Shown one piece after another: positions 20,759 to 30,548 of a stretch of DNA of 64,000 nucleotides. Numbering within the stretch: the first letter of the stretch is position 1; the number at the start of each line of letters is the position of its first letter. Made by a program: the position numbers and the translations under genes. Under the pieces are notes generated by a model. The model had not been told where the DNA came from and ran no database searches. It was given only the letters and a program-made list of their open reading frames with translations. Source of the DNA: Geotalea toluenoxydans JCM 15764 (GTDB lineage: Bacteria; Desulfobacterota; Desulfuromonadia; Geobacterales; Geobacteraceae); the NCBI RefSeq assembly GCF_001311985.1, contig NZ_BBCJ01000001.1:1-64000 (forward strand), read 5' to 3'.

Positions 20759-23735
20759 ACGAACTCATTGAGACACTTGCGGAATACGGGGCAGACCTCA
20801 GTCCGGACGGCGGATTAAGGCTGCTTGCAGAAAAGCCGGAAATGCTTTCGTACGTGAGTCTGATCGCGGCGCGTTATCGTGGACAGGGTGATCTCAAGGC
20901 GCTGTTCGGAGTTTACGAATGGCAAAGTTCTCCGCTTGTCTTTCTAGTAAACGGCGCTGATATTACCGAAGATCAGTTTTGCCATATCCGCCGCTGTATA
21001 GCCCTGCGTGGCGATGCGCCTTATCTGGGGGTTGTGCGTCCCGGGCAACTGACCATTCATCGGGTTTCACTGGATAAAGACGGTGACAAGGCCAGCCGTA
21101 TCAAAGGGCTACCAGAAGAGCGACGAATCATCTTTCCCACTCTTGCCAACTCTCGCCCCGACATTGCGCCACACAAAAAATGGATTTCCGGCATAGTGCT
21201 CAAGCTGTTACGCGATGCCATTCGGGACTTGCTGAAATGCCCGGTGATTACTCGCAATGATGCCATTTCTCTTGCCGGTCGCGCCCTGTTTCTCCGTTTC
21301 CTTGGTGATCGTAATCTTCTGCCTGACCATCTCAGACCTTCGCATGAGATCTTCAATGACTCCCGCCGCGCCGAAGCTGCATCTCAATGGCTGGACGTAA
21401 CCTTTAACGGTGATTTCCTCCCGTTTTCCGACGGTCTGCTCTCACGCCTGCCGAATGAAACGCTGAAACCTCTCGGCAATATCATGTATCGTGCTGTGGA
21501 GGGGCAGTTGTACCTTGGCTGGGAAGAAAAGTGGGACTACCTCGATTTTGCCCATATCCCGGTCGGAGTGCTCAGCGAGGCCTACGAACATTACATGCGG
21601 GAGCATGATCAGGAGCGTCAACGCAACGAAGGGAGCTTTTATACACCACGCGCCATTGCCGACCTGATGGTGAACGCCGCATTTCATCCGCTCCGCCGCA
21701 AAGGTATTGCCGCCGATGCCAAGGTGCTTGATCCGGCAGCGGGGGCCGGAGTTTTCATTGTTTCCGCCTTCCGGCAACTGGTGATGGAACGTTGGCAGCG
21801 AGACAATAAGCGCCCCGACACCCATGTGCTGCGGGAAATCCTCTACAACCAACTCGTCGGTTTCGATATCAATGAAGCGGCGCTCCGCTTTGCCGCCCTT
21901 GGGCTTTATCTCATGTCCATCGAACTGGACCCCGAACCGGAACCGGTGGAAAAACTTCGCTTCAACAAGAATCTTAAAAACAAGGTGTTGTACAACCTGA
22001 ATGATGGCGTTAGCGATGGCCTTGGCAGCTTGGGCAAGGCTGTTAGCGACTCGCATGTTGGACAGTATGATCTGGTTATTGGCAATCCGCCGTGGCCGGG
22101 CGATACAAGACTTCCAGATTGGCATATTGTTAAAGAAGTAGTCGATGCGATTGCTCGTGAGCGCTTACCAGACCAAGCCCCACCTCCTATCCCCAATGAA
22201 GTGCTGGACCTGCCATTTGTCTGGCGAGCATGAAATGGGCAAAACCTGGAGGGCAAATTGCCTTTGCCCTGCATGCTCGCATTCTATTCCAACAAGGCAA
22301 CGGCATGGTAGAGGCACGCGCAGCCCTATTTCGTGCGCTTGAGATAAGCGGCGTGATCAATGGTGCTGAACTGCGCAATTCTAAGGTTTGGCCTGAAATA
22401 GATGCTCCATTTTGCTTACTTTTTGCTCGCAATCAATTGCCTTCTGCTGATGTCGCATTCCGATTTGTTACGCCTCATTTGGAAAAAGGTTTAAATGGCG
22501 CTGGTTCGATGCGAATAGATGCTGCCAATGCTGATTTTGTGACACCAGATCAAGTCATGGAACATGCAGCATTGTTTAAAATATTATTTCGTGGAACTAC
22601 ACTGGATCTGAAAATTTTTGACAGACTGAGGACACGAGGTTTGATCAAGCTATCACAGTATTGGAAGCAGCATTTTGGGGAATCAAGGGGGCATCTAAAA
22701 AATGTAAGCACTGGATACCGACGAGTTTGTCCAAGTACAAAGCAACCTCAACTATCAAAGCATTTGCAAAATATGCCTGATTTACCTTCAGGCACATTTT
22801 TGCCAATTCTCATTGATCCTAATGCCCTTAAACCATTTACTGATTCAGAGCTTGATCGTGCAAGAGAACCTGAAGCATATAAAGGACCACTTCTGATTGT
22901 GCACAAATCACCTCCGACAACAAACGGCAGAATACGTGTTTCCATGTCGGAAAATGATTTAGTGTTTAATGAAGTATATTATGGCTACAGTGGTAAAACA
23001 CATCCAAACTCCATTATATTTATTAGATATTTAACTCTTCTCGTTGGTAGCAAACCAGCCTTTTGGTATATGTTGATGACCAGTGGCGAATTCGGTTTTG
23101 AACGAGAAGTTGTTGAAAAAATTATTATCGACAACATTCCAATCATTCCCTTTGAATCTCTTGACGCTGCCACATTGGCAAAAGTGGACGAACTATTTGA
23201 CGCCATTGCCCATGAAGATTGTCCGGAGAATTGGACCAAGGTTGATGCTTGGGCTGCCTCGTTGTACGGACTGAACGAGCAGGATTTACAGGTCATTGCC
23301 GATACACTGCGCTATAACCTGCCCTTTGCCGCAAACAAGCATGCTGCTCAGAAGACGCGTACAACTGAGGATGTGGCAGTATTTTGTAATACTCTAAAAA
23401 TTGAGCTTAACTCGTGGGCCAAGCGGGAAGGCTTGCAGATTGAGGTGCAGACGATGCGGCTGCCTACCGCCTCACCGTGGAGTGTCTTGAGCGTAAGCGC
23501 AATTGCTCCGGGCAAAGAAAAAAAAACCACAACGAGCGATGAATGGCCGGTTATTTTACAGCTAGCTGACCGGTTGGCTTCCACCGAGGTTATCCTCCCC
23601 AACCCGGACAACAACACCCTTTTGATCGCCCGGCTCAATCAGGCTCGTTATTGGAGCCACAGCCAGGCTCGGCTGGTCGCACGCCGCATAGTCTGGGAAC
23701 ATCTGGACACGCTCTTCGGAAGTGAGACGAAATGA
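20755..23735 (+). CDS. Eco57I-type N6-adenine DNA methyltransferase (one frameshift)
   Basis: About 993 residues after repair. Methyltransferase motif I is VLDPAAGAGVFIVSAFRQL and motif IV is DLVIGNPPW, in the order of gamma-class N6-adenine enzymes; FYTPRAIADLMVNAA precedes motif I as in Type I/IIG enzymes. The frame breaks near 22229 (one A missing before ATG), joining LDLPFVWRA to MKWAKPGGQIAFALHARI, which is continuous in relatives. The C-terminal third (from about residue 550) is likely the target-recognition part. No endonuclease motif is obvious within it; the nuclease is probably the next gene, which overlaps by ATGA. Confidence 0.85.
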
Positions 23736-24415
23736 GCCTGTCACCCAACTATCAGCTTGAAGAGTTTATGCGAGGTGTTGAACGGCCTGTACCGCCCCTG
23801 CAACCCCGACCACTCAGGGCAATTGCCGAAATGCTGGTCGCGGCATGGGAAGGTTTGCTTGAGGATTACGAAGAAGTTCTGCGTCATGATGAAGAAAAAG
23901 TAGTCAATACCCTGATGGAATCCCGGCTTAAAAGCTTGTCTGAACTAAATCCGCAGTGGAGCATGCTTGTTGCCAGTGTGGAGCGTGGCAAAGAAACAAT
24001 TAATTATGATGGCAGCAAGCTGGAAACCCGCCCTGATTTTTCCATCTATCTTACAAACCGCTCTTCAAAGCTTCCACTCATAGTCGAATGCAAACTGCTT
24101 GATACAACTGATACCAAAAGCAAGAAAACGATTAACCTCTATTGCACAAAAGCTGGCGCGATTTATTGAGGGGCAGTATGGTTGGTATGCCCGCGAAGCT
24201 TCATGCTTGCCTATGTACGGGACAATTCAACCATTGCCGACTGCCTCTCGCCGCACCTTGAGCAACAACAAAAAGAAATTCCGGACTCTTTTCTGACACA
24301 ACAACTCCCCCATGCACTCGGCCATTCTTCCCACGAGCTGGCGCTATCGCGTCATGGACGGAACTTTCCTGGTAATCCAGGCACAATTGAAGTGTGGCAT
24401 TTGTGGCTTAGCTGA
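23732..24415 (+). CDS. PD-(D/E)XK nuclease, partner of the methyltransferase (two frameshifts)
   Basis: About 227 residues. RPDFSIYLTNRSSKLPLIVE followed by CKLLD gives the D-x(n)-E-x-K core of a restriction-type nuclease. After frame changes near 24150 and 24200, ARFIEGQYGWYAREA and MLAYVRDNSTIADCLSPHLE continue; the helix before YVRD is common in nucleases paired with DNA methyltransferases. The start overlaps the methyltransferase stop (ATGA), making a three-gene translationally coupled operon with the XRE gene. Assigned as the restriction subunit by motif and position; specificity unknown. Confidence 0.7.
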
Positions 24416-24421
24416 GCCAAA

Positions 24422-24469
24422 GGGGACAGCATATTTAATTGTTAAGAAGATGGTTTACAAAGGAGACCG
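24422..24469. repeat. GGGACAGCATA direct repeat, left copy
   Basis: GGGGACAGCATATTTAATTG, continuing TTAAGAAGATGG and ending GGAGACC, is repeated with few changes at 25853-25899. The two copies flank the fic gene. Similar words often accompany REP-associated (Y1) transposases, but no transposase is present here. Confidence 0.6.
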
Positions 24470-24534
24470 CAGGGGAATTCCCATACTCAATTCAGCCACC
24501 GGTTCAATCTGCCGCTCATTAAGCTTAATACTTA

Positions 24535-25658
24535 TCACTTCGTGTTCTTATCGCAAAGCAGCTCATACCGTACGCTCCGCCCCTTGCCGACCCGCTCCAG
24601 TACTCCCCATTCATACAGCTGATCCAATTCGCGGAACGCTGTGCCTTTGCTGGTATGGGTTATGGATGCATAGTTCTTTGTGGTAAGCCCTCCCTCGAAA
24701 CCACCGGGATTTGCCTCCAGCAAACGGTTGATTACTTTCTTCTGTCGGTCAGTCAACTGCAGATGATCATGCCGCCGCCAGAACTCTGAGCGTGAGAACA
24801 CCCCATTCAAGATATCCTCTGATCTCCGGATAGCCCTTGCATAACAGCCGAGAAACCAGACCAGCCACGGAGTAGTTTCGCAGGTGCCTTTCTGGCACCG
24901 CTCCAGGATGTCGTAATACTCTTCCCGGTCAGCCATGATCTGTGCGGACAGGCTGTAGGACCGGACCCTCTGTTGGTCATCCTGGGAAAGGGCCATATCG
25001 GTCAGGGCGCGTGCCAGTCGTCCGTTGCCATCCGTCAAAAGGGTGGATGGTGACGAACCAGAAGTGCGCCAGGGCCGCCCTGATGATCCCTTCCATATTC
25101 CCGCGCGATTCCTGCCACCACGTCAGAAATCGTTCCATTTCTGTACCTACCTGACTACTTGGCGGAGCTTCGTAATGACCCTCTCTCTACCGATGGGACC
25201 AGATATTACTCGCATCGGTTCAGTACCTTCACGCCACTTACCAACCTGGATTTTGTGCATTCCCGAATAGCCGGAGGGAAACAGAGCCGCCTGCCAGCCC
25301 CAAAACGCTCGGCAGAAACTGGCGCTTCGCAATTCTGTGTAGCGTCCATCAGTACCGAAACCAGATCGTCAATGCGCCGGTCAACTGGAAGCCCGGCGCT
25401 GGGGATGCCGAGCCTGCGGGCAACAGAAGACCGCACTGAGCGGGGGTCAAGTTGTTCCCCTTCAATGGCGGACGTTTTGATTGTTTCTTCCACCAGAATT
25501 TCTGCTTGCGCCTGCAGTTCCAGCGACAAGCCTAAACTGGCAACCTTTGCGATCAGTCGGCCCTAGGCGAGACGGCATTCACCCAGGGGGGCCAGAAGTT
25601 GTTCCGCATCCCAGGTAAAACTTGGCCAATTGTTGCTTTGCCAGATATGCCGCACCAT
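24535..25658 (-). CDS. fic: Fic-family AMP-transferase, disrupted
   Basis: Fic enzymes transfer AMP or other nucleotide groups to protein hydroxyls. The catalytic motif is HPFTDGNGRLAR around 25035, split by an extra G; the N-terminal inhibitory helix motif TSAIEGEQLDP marks a class II, self-inhibited Fic protein. A winged-helix domain (YEWGVLERVGKGRSVRYELL) ends the protein. Damage: an in-frame TAG at codon 32 (25563-25565, where CAG would be expected), and frame changes near 25325, 25170 and 25040. Frameshifts elsewhere in this window look like sequencing error, but the TAG is a substitution, so this gene may be truly inactive or may start downstream (TTG at 25529). Confidence 0.7.
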
Positions 25659-25852
25659 GAATCACCTCACTAATTACAGCAAAATATGATGTGATTAGTG
25701 ACTTTATAATGCAACATATTTATCCGCAACAAATTCTGCCGGTGGCTGAGCAGCTCTGATGCCCGGTGCTGCAAGTTATGAAAGCCTCATGTAATTGCTG
25801 TTATGGCATTTCCGGAGGGGATAGATGGTTTTACCGGGTGGGCGGGAATTCT

Positions 25853-25899
25853 GGAGACAGCATACTTAATTGTTAAGAAGAAGGCGTACAAGTGAGACC
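25853..25899. repeat. GGGACAGCATA direct repeat, right copy
   Basis: GGAGACAGCATACTTAATTG, continuing TTAAGAAGAAGG and ending GAGACC; matches the copy at 24422 over about 47 bases. It runs straight into a strong terminator hairpin. Confidence 0.6.
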
Positions 25900-25925
25900 G
25901 GCTGAAATCAGCCGGTCTCTTTTTT
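25894..25925 (+). terminator. Perfect hairpin with T-run beside ylqF
   Basis: GAGACCGGCTGA and TCAGCCGGTCTC pair over 12 bp with an AA loop, followed by TTTTTT on the plus strand. Both neighbouring genes run on the minus strand, so as an intrinsic terminator it faces the wrong way for them; it may belong to the repeat element, or block read-through from the left. Confidence 0.6.
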
Positions 25926-26769
25926 AGTCCGCCCCATCGTACTCAGACCGCTCAAAGCTGACCCGGCCGATTTTACCTGCCCGTAGCTCCCGCAGAAACG
26001 CCTCGCTGGCGCGATTCATGTCCACCAGCCCTCCGGAGACGAGACATCCCAGGCGGCGGCCGACCTGTTCCAGCAGTTCGGCTCCGGTCTCCGGCAGGTC
26101 CGTGAGTTTGTAGCGGGCGATCAGCAGGTCACGGTACTGCTCCATCATGAATTCTGCGGCAAAAATAGCTACTTCCATGTAGTCGAAGGCGTTGTCACCG
26201 ATTGCACCGCTGGCTGCCAAACGATAAGCCGCCACCTGATCCTTCATGTCGGGCCAGAGCAGGCCGGGGGTGTCGGACAGGATAATGCCGTTGCGCAGGT
26301 CGATCCGCTGGTGGCTGGTTGTGATGGCCGGCCGGTCACCGACCTTGGCCACGCTTTTGCCCGCTAGGGTGTTGATGAGGGTGGATTTGCCCACATTGGG
26401 AATGCCGACTACCATGGCCCTCAGTGGATAGCCGGGTTGTTTACCCCAGTTTGGCGCCAGGCTGTAGCAGATTTTGATGAGCTGTGCCGTTTCCCGGTGC
26501 TGTTTCGCCGACAGGGGGAGAGCCCTGACGCCGTTTTCCCGTTCAAAAGTGCGGACCCAGGCCTTGGTCACGGCGGGATCGGCCAGGTCGTTCTTGTTCA
26601 TCACTTTGATGCAGGGCTTGTTCCGGCGCAGCTCGTGCAGCAGGTGATTGGAGCTGGATACCGGAAGACGGGCGTCCACAATCTCAATAATCACATGGGT
26701 AGACCTTACCAGTTCGGCGATCTCTTTATGGGCCTTGCCCATATGTCCTGGATACCATTCTACAGTCAT
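25924..26769 (-). CDS. ylqF: Ribosome-biogenesis GTPase, YlqF/RbgA family
   Basis: 281 residues, intact. A circularly permuted GTPase: MTVEWYPGHMGKAHKEI start, G4 motif MNKNDLAD before the P-loop GIPNVGKSTLINTLAG, then G3 SDTPGLLWP. This order defines the YlqF/MTG1 family, which helps mature the large ribosomal subunit. The C-terminal helical domain (GRRLGCLVSGGLVDMNRASE) binds rRNA in characterised members. Its ATG overlaps the stop of the upstream RRM gene (ATGA), so the two are coupled. A housekeeping pair inside an otherwise accessory block. Confidence 0.92.
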   Translation of the reverse strand: MTVEWYPGHMGKAHKEIAELVRSTHVIIEIVDARLPVSSSNHLLHELRRNKPCIKVMNKNDLADPAVTKAWVRTFERENGVRALPLSAKQHRETAQLIKICYSLAPNWGKQPGYPLRAMVVGIPNVGKSTLINTLAGKSVAKVGDRPAITTSHQRIDLRNGIILSDTPGLLWPDMKDQVAAYRLAASGAIGDNAFDYMEVAIFAAEFMMEQYRDLLIARYKLTDLPETGAELLEQVGRRLGCLVSGGLVDMNRASEAFLRELRAGKIGRVSFERSEYDGAD

Positions 26770-27073
26770 TGGCGGTTTCTTTCCCCATTGCCTTCGCTTT
26801 CGGCAAGATCCCGGCGTTCACGCGGCTGCTGGGTGTTGGCTTCACTGACCTTCAGTGGCCTGCCCAGCAACAGAGTGCCGTTCAAGGTCCCCATCGCCTG
26901 CTGGGCCTCTTCGTCCGAGGCCATCTCCACAAAGGCGAATCCCTTGGGCTTGCCGGTGCGAGCGTCAGTGACGAAGTTGATGGCGTCCACGGTACCATAT
27001 TGGGCAAAGAGCCTCTCAGGGTTTCCTCTGTTGCCTTGAATGCGATATTCGATACATACAGCCTTTTTCCCAT
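26766..27073 (-). CDS. RRM-type RNA-binding protein (one frameshift)
   Basis: About 102 residues. RNP2-like KRLYVSNIAF and RNP1 KGFAFVEMAS are the two RNA-contact motifs of a single RRM domain, followed by a short charged Arg-rich tail. The frame changes near 27010, restoring ETLRELFAQYGTVDAINFVT. Such glycine-poor, cyanobacterial Rbp-like RRM proteins are common in delta-proteobacteria and often cold-inducible. Start at 27073 (MGKRLYVSN) chosen from the domain limits. It overlaps ylqF by ATGA, suggesting a joint role in RNA or ribosome maturation. Confidence 0.85.
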
Positions 27074-27341
27074 GTCGTGAATCTCCTGTTTCTCTTGGAA
27101 CTGAGTTGCATCGTGCTTCCCGAAGGCGGGTGCGGATTTATGCACGTCAGTATACTATCACAGAAATCCGGATAATGATTGCCAAACCCCTGATGCATGT
27201 CTGAAAGGTTATACATTAAACTGAGGGAAAAGTATCAGCAGATCAGCGAACCTGCCTTAGTCTTCCGCAGTACGATAGAATTAAGATAAGGTCAGGAAAA
27301 AACGGCAACGAAACCACATCCATCATATGGAGGAATAACCG

Positions 27342-28371
27342 ATGATCTCTCGACGACAATTCAACAAGCAAAGTATAGCCTTGGTGGCCGGGTTGGCTGC
27401 GGGGCACCTTCTTTCGCCAATGCTTCACGCAGAAATGAGTCGCGGCAACAATGGAATGATCTACCGCGCCCTCGGCCGCACAGGCGAGCACGTCTCCATC
27501 ATCGGCCTGGGGGGCTGGCACATCGGCCAGCTATCTCTTTCCGAGCACGAGTCGATTCAGCTCATCCGCCAGGCCATAGACCGTGGCATCACCTTCATGG
27601 ACAACTGCTGGGACTACAACGAAGGCGTAAGCCAAGTCCGCATGGGCAAAGCTCTTAAGGACGCTACCGCCAGAAGGTCTTCCTGATGGACAAAATCGAC
27701 GGCCGCACCAAGGCGGAAGCTGCCCGGCAGATCGACTCATGTCTTCAGCGCCTGCAAACTGACCGCATCGACCTGATGCAGTTCCACGAAGTCATTCGAC
27801 TGGAAGACCCGGACCGCATCTTCGCCGAGGGGGGGCATTCGAAGCCATGGCGGAAGCTCAGAAAGCCGGCAAAATCCGCTATATGGGTTTCACTGGCCAC
27901 AAGGATCCGTTTGTTCATTTGCGTATGCTTGATTTTGCCCAAAAGCACAAATTCCACCTGGACGCGGTGCAGATGCCGCTCAACGTGATGGATGCGCACT
28001 TCCGCAGCTTTGAGCGCGAAGTGCTGCCCGTGCTTAATCGCGAAGGTATCGCGCCACTCGGCATGAAAGCCTTCGGCCACCCCTACATCCTCCACAGCAA
28101 CACCGTCAAGCCTATGGAGGCGCTGCACTACTGCCTGAATCTGCCCATCGCTGTGCAGATCACCGGCATCGACAGTCAAAAGATCCTCGACCAGGCCCTC
28201 GAGGCCGTTCGCACCTTCAAGCCGCTCACGCAGACCGAGGTCGCAAGCATTCTGAAGCGTACCAGGTCCGCAGCCCTTGAAGGCAAGTACGAGCTATACA
28301 AAACCAGCACGCGCTTCGACGGCACGCAGCAGCACCCCGAATGGCTTGGTAAGGACCCGCTTGCAGGCTAA
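27342..28371 (+). CDS. Tat-exported aldo/keto reductase (two frameshifts)
   Basis: About 343 residues. The N-terminus MISRRQFNKQSIALVAGLAA is a twin-arginine signal, so the folded enzyme is sent to the periplasm. The AKR catalytic set is visible: Asp and Tyr in DNCWDYNEG, Lys in FLMDKIDG and His in LMQFHEV. Frame changes near 27670 (GCCTAC to GCTAC) and 27835 (one base missing after GAGGGGGG). GGAGGAATAACC precedes the ATG. A bidirectional terminator separates it from the convergent multicopper oxidase. Substrate unknown; Tat-type AKRs are usually paired with quinone or metal redox chemistry. Confidence 0.85.
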
Positions 28372-28373
28372 AG

Positions 28374-28411
28374 AAAAAGGGACGCCAGTGATACTGGTGA
28401 TGTCCCTTTTT
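28374..28411. terminator. Bidirectional terminator
   Basis: AAAAAGGGAC and GTCCCTTTTT form the outer stem, with an inner CCAGT/ACTGG hairpin. A and T runs on both sides make it work for both the aldo/keto reductase (plus) and the multicopper oxidase (minus). Confidence 0.8.
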
Positions 28412-28441
28412 CATTTAAAACATTAAACAGCCGCGTCTAGC

Positions 28442-29965
28442 CTACATGGGCATGCCTTCTCCCCTGATATCCCACACTCCCATCATGCCTATGTCCTCGT
28501 GCTCAATAATGTGGCAGTGGAACATGGTCATGCCATCCAGTCCATGACAGGCACCAGCAGCTTAACGCTCCCCCATTTGGGGACGATGACCACATCCTTC
28601 CAGGCGGGGATCTTGGTGTAAAGGGACGCATAACCGGCGTCGCCACCGGTGATGGATAAGACTTGGGCCGAGTTGACGTGCTGGTGGAACGGGTGATCCA
28701 TGCCGCTCTGGTTGACGATCTCCCATACCTCCCAGCCCCCCAGGTGTGACATGATGGTGCAGGCATTGTCCATGCCGAGGAAGGTCTGGCCGTTGATGTA
28801 TCCTCTGCCCTGCATCATGCTCAGGGTTAGTCTGCGTTGCGGTAAAGCGGCCGTATCCATGACAACCCGTTTGGCGTTCGTATTGATGGAGGCGGGCAGG
28901 GAGTTATTTACCGGTGAGCCTTTGTAGGAGAGGGTGAGAAGGGTGACCTGCTGTTGGGTGCTCATGCCGCCACGGTTGTAGGGGAGGGAAAGGAAGCGGT
29001 AGCTCTTTTTCGCCTGGTTTGCCTTGACCAGGATATCTACCCGCTCTCCCGGTGACAGGAGTATTGAGGATACAGGATAGGGCTTATCCAGCAGGCCGCC
29101 ATCCGTGCCGATCAGATTGATGGAATGATTTTCCAGGGCAAGGTTGAAAAAGCGGGCATTGCAGGCATTGACGATCTGCCATCTTTGCACCTGTCCCGGC
29201 TGGATATTCAGCACCGGATTCACCTGGCCATTGACCATGACCAGGTTTCCCTCCTTGCCATGCATGTATTGCATGGTGGAGGTATAGGGCTCGGGCACCG
29301 ATCCGCTCAGGGTCAAGTCCTTCAGCACCATGATATGCGTTTCCAGGCCGGACAGTGCCGGTGTTTCATCCTCCACCACCAATGGACCGGCCAATCCCCC
29401 CCAGTATTGTTCGGCGACCACCCCGTGCACGTGAGGGTGGTAGAAATTCAAGTGTCCCGGTTCTTCAAAATCCATGCAGTAATTGTAATCGTAGATGTCT
29501 CCCGGATGCAGTTGGATCATCATGCTGTCAGCCGGCGGTTTGGGCGAGACATGGAGACCGTGGGTATGCAGGTTGGTGATGTTTTTGGTGTGGCCTAAAA
29601 TGTTCTTTTCCGCAGTGGGAGGGAGGAAGTTCTTCAACTGCACCAGAAGATCCTCTCCCCGCTTCGCCCGAATGGTTGGCCCGGGGAACGAACCGTTGTA
29701 TGTGAGTAGGGTAGCAAGTGTTCCATTGACATTAATGTTTGTTTCCTCGATGGCCAATTCATAGACTCCGTTGATGTTTTTTACCGCCTCGGGTGGATCA
29801 CGGAAAACAGCTCCCGGCGGCGTTGATGATCGTAGTTCCTCCCCCCATGCGGCTGTTACCCATCATAGCCTGTGCCAGCCCCGTGTGCAGACTCAGATAC
29901 GCTCCGGTTATGCCACAAGAGCTAAGAGCCATGAACTTCCTTCTGCTGATCCTTTTTCTTGTCAC
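28442..29965 (-). CDS. Tat-exported multicopper oxidase, CotA/bilirubin-oxidase-like (two frameshifts)
   Basis: About 508 residues. GTG start at 29965 with AGGAGG eight bases upstream; the signal peptide contains SRRKFMALS, a Tat motif. Copper ligands: THGLHVS, FYHPHVHG, DHPFHQHV and, after a frame change near 28543, MFHCHIIEHEDIGMM, which holds the type 1 Cys flanked by two His. The other frame change is near 29810, in the linker after the signal. Oxidises metals or phenols while reducing O2 to water; Cu(I) or Mn/Fe oxidation is plausible. It is about 23 kb from the copper locus and convergent with the aldo/keto reductase. Confidence 0.9.
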
Positions 29966-30105
29966 TTTGTTGCCCTCCTTTTAGTTTTTTTACTGATGTT
30001 CCTGGTCAGGTTACCTTTAGCCGGCCATCACCAGATTCATGAATAAAAGCATTTTACTTTTTGCGGGAGGCAGGTTTAACTTGACCATTTTGGTGTAATG
30101 GACAA
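29966..30105. other. Upstream region of the multicopper oxidase
   Basis: Short AT-rich stretch that should hold the oxidase promoter on the minus strand. No gene and no clear promoter boxes were seen. Between this and the nifE promoter at 30414 the sequence is also gene-free, apart from the hairpin at 30106. Confidence 0.4.
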
Positions 30106-30130
30106 TAAAAAAGGCCTGCGGAAGCAGGCC
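30106..30130 (-). terminator. Minus-strand hairpin with T-run, no matching gene
   Basis: On the minus strand GGCCTGC-TTCC-GCAGGCC is followed by TTTTTT. No minus-strand gene ends here: the next one to the right on that strand is draG, 5 kb away. It could end a small antisense or independent RNA, or be a relic. Confidence 0.55.
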
Positions 30131-30413
30131 ATAAGTCTGTTGCGTCGGAAAGGTCTTACATGTCCGCATTAATACTCTCCACGGAGATCATTTGATAACA
30201 GGCAGCGTGGTACTTTCTGAGCGGGATGAAGGAGGATTCTTCCGTTAGCAACTATACCTGTTTGTTAGATCTTTTCAATAATTGCCGTCTTCATCACTCA
30301 ATAATGCTTTTAAAGCGGAGAGTTGCCCAAATTGTAGGCATTTTCTTTGAACCATAACGAAAAGAATCAGGTAACCGGCGGAAATAACGCTGAAGTATAA
30401 ACCATGATCATGT

Positions 30414-30429
30414 TGGCACGGCAAATGCT
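30414..30429 (+). promoter_or_regulatory. Sigma-54 promoter of the nifE unit
   Basis: TGGCACGGCAAATGCT has GG and GC ten bases apart and a perfect -24 box. About 120 bases before the nifE start, with a leader terminator between. Confidence 0.85.
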
Positions 30430-30465
30430 CAGGAGACGGTAAAGGAATACTTCATACGCAGGTTA

Positions 30466-30511
30466 TTGGCAAAGGCGCCAACCATTTCATAGATGGGGCG
30501 CCTTTTGTCAT
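30466..30511 (+). promoter_or_regulatory. nifE leader: ANTAR-type hairpin and terminator
   Basis: TTGGC (30466-30470) and GCCAA (30477-30481) form a perfect 5-bp stem around the hexaloop AAAGGC (A1, G4), the best second hairpin of the four nif leaders. Its loop and 3' arm are the 5' arm of a terminator: AAGGCGCCAACCAT pairs with ATGGGGCGCCTT at 30493-30504, followed by TTGTCATTTTT. The loop is identical to that of the nifH leader. Confidence 0.75.
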
Positions 30512-30548
30512 TTTTCAGGCTTCGCGTTGAATGAAAGGGAGAAAAAGT

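Noticed and set aside
22226-22240. Split of the methyltransferase into two subunits with an ATGA overlap
   Set aside because: The overlap falls in the middle of a motif that is continuous in relatives (PFVWRA followed by MKWAKPGG), so a missing base is more likely.
30224-30355. 43-codon ORF upstream of nifE
   Set aside because: No ribosome site outside its own start, no recognisable features and rare overlap with regulatory DNA; probably chance.
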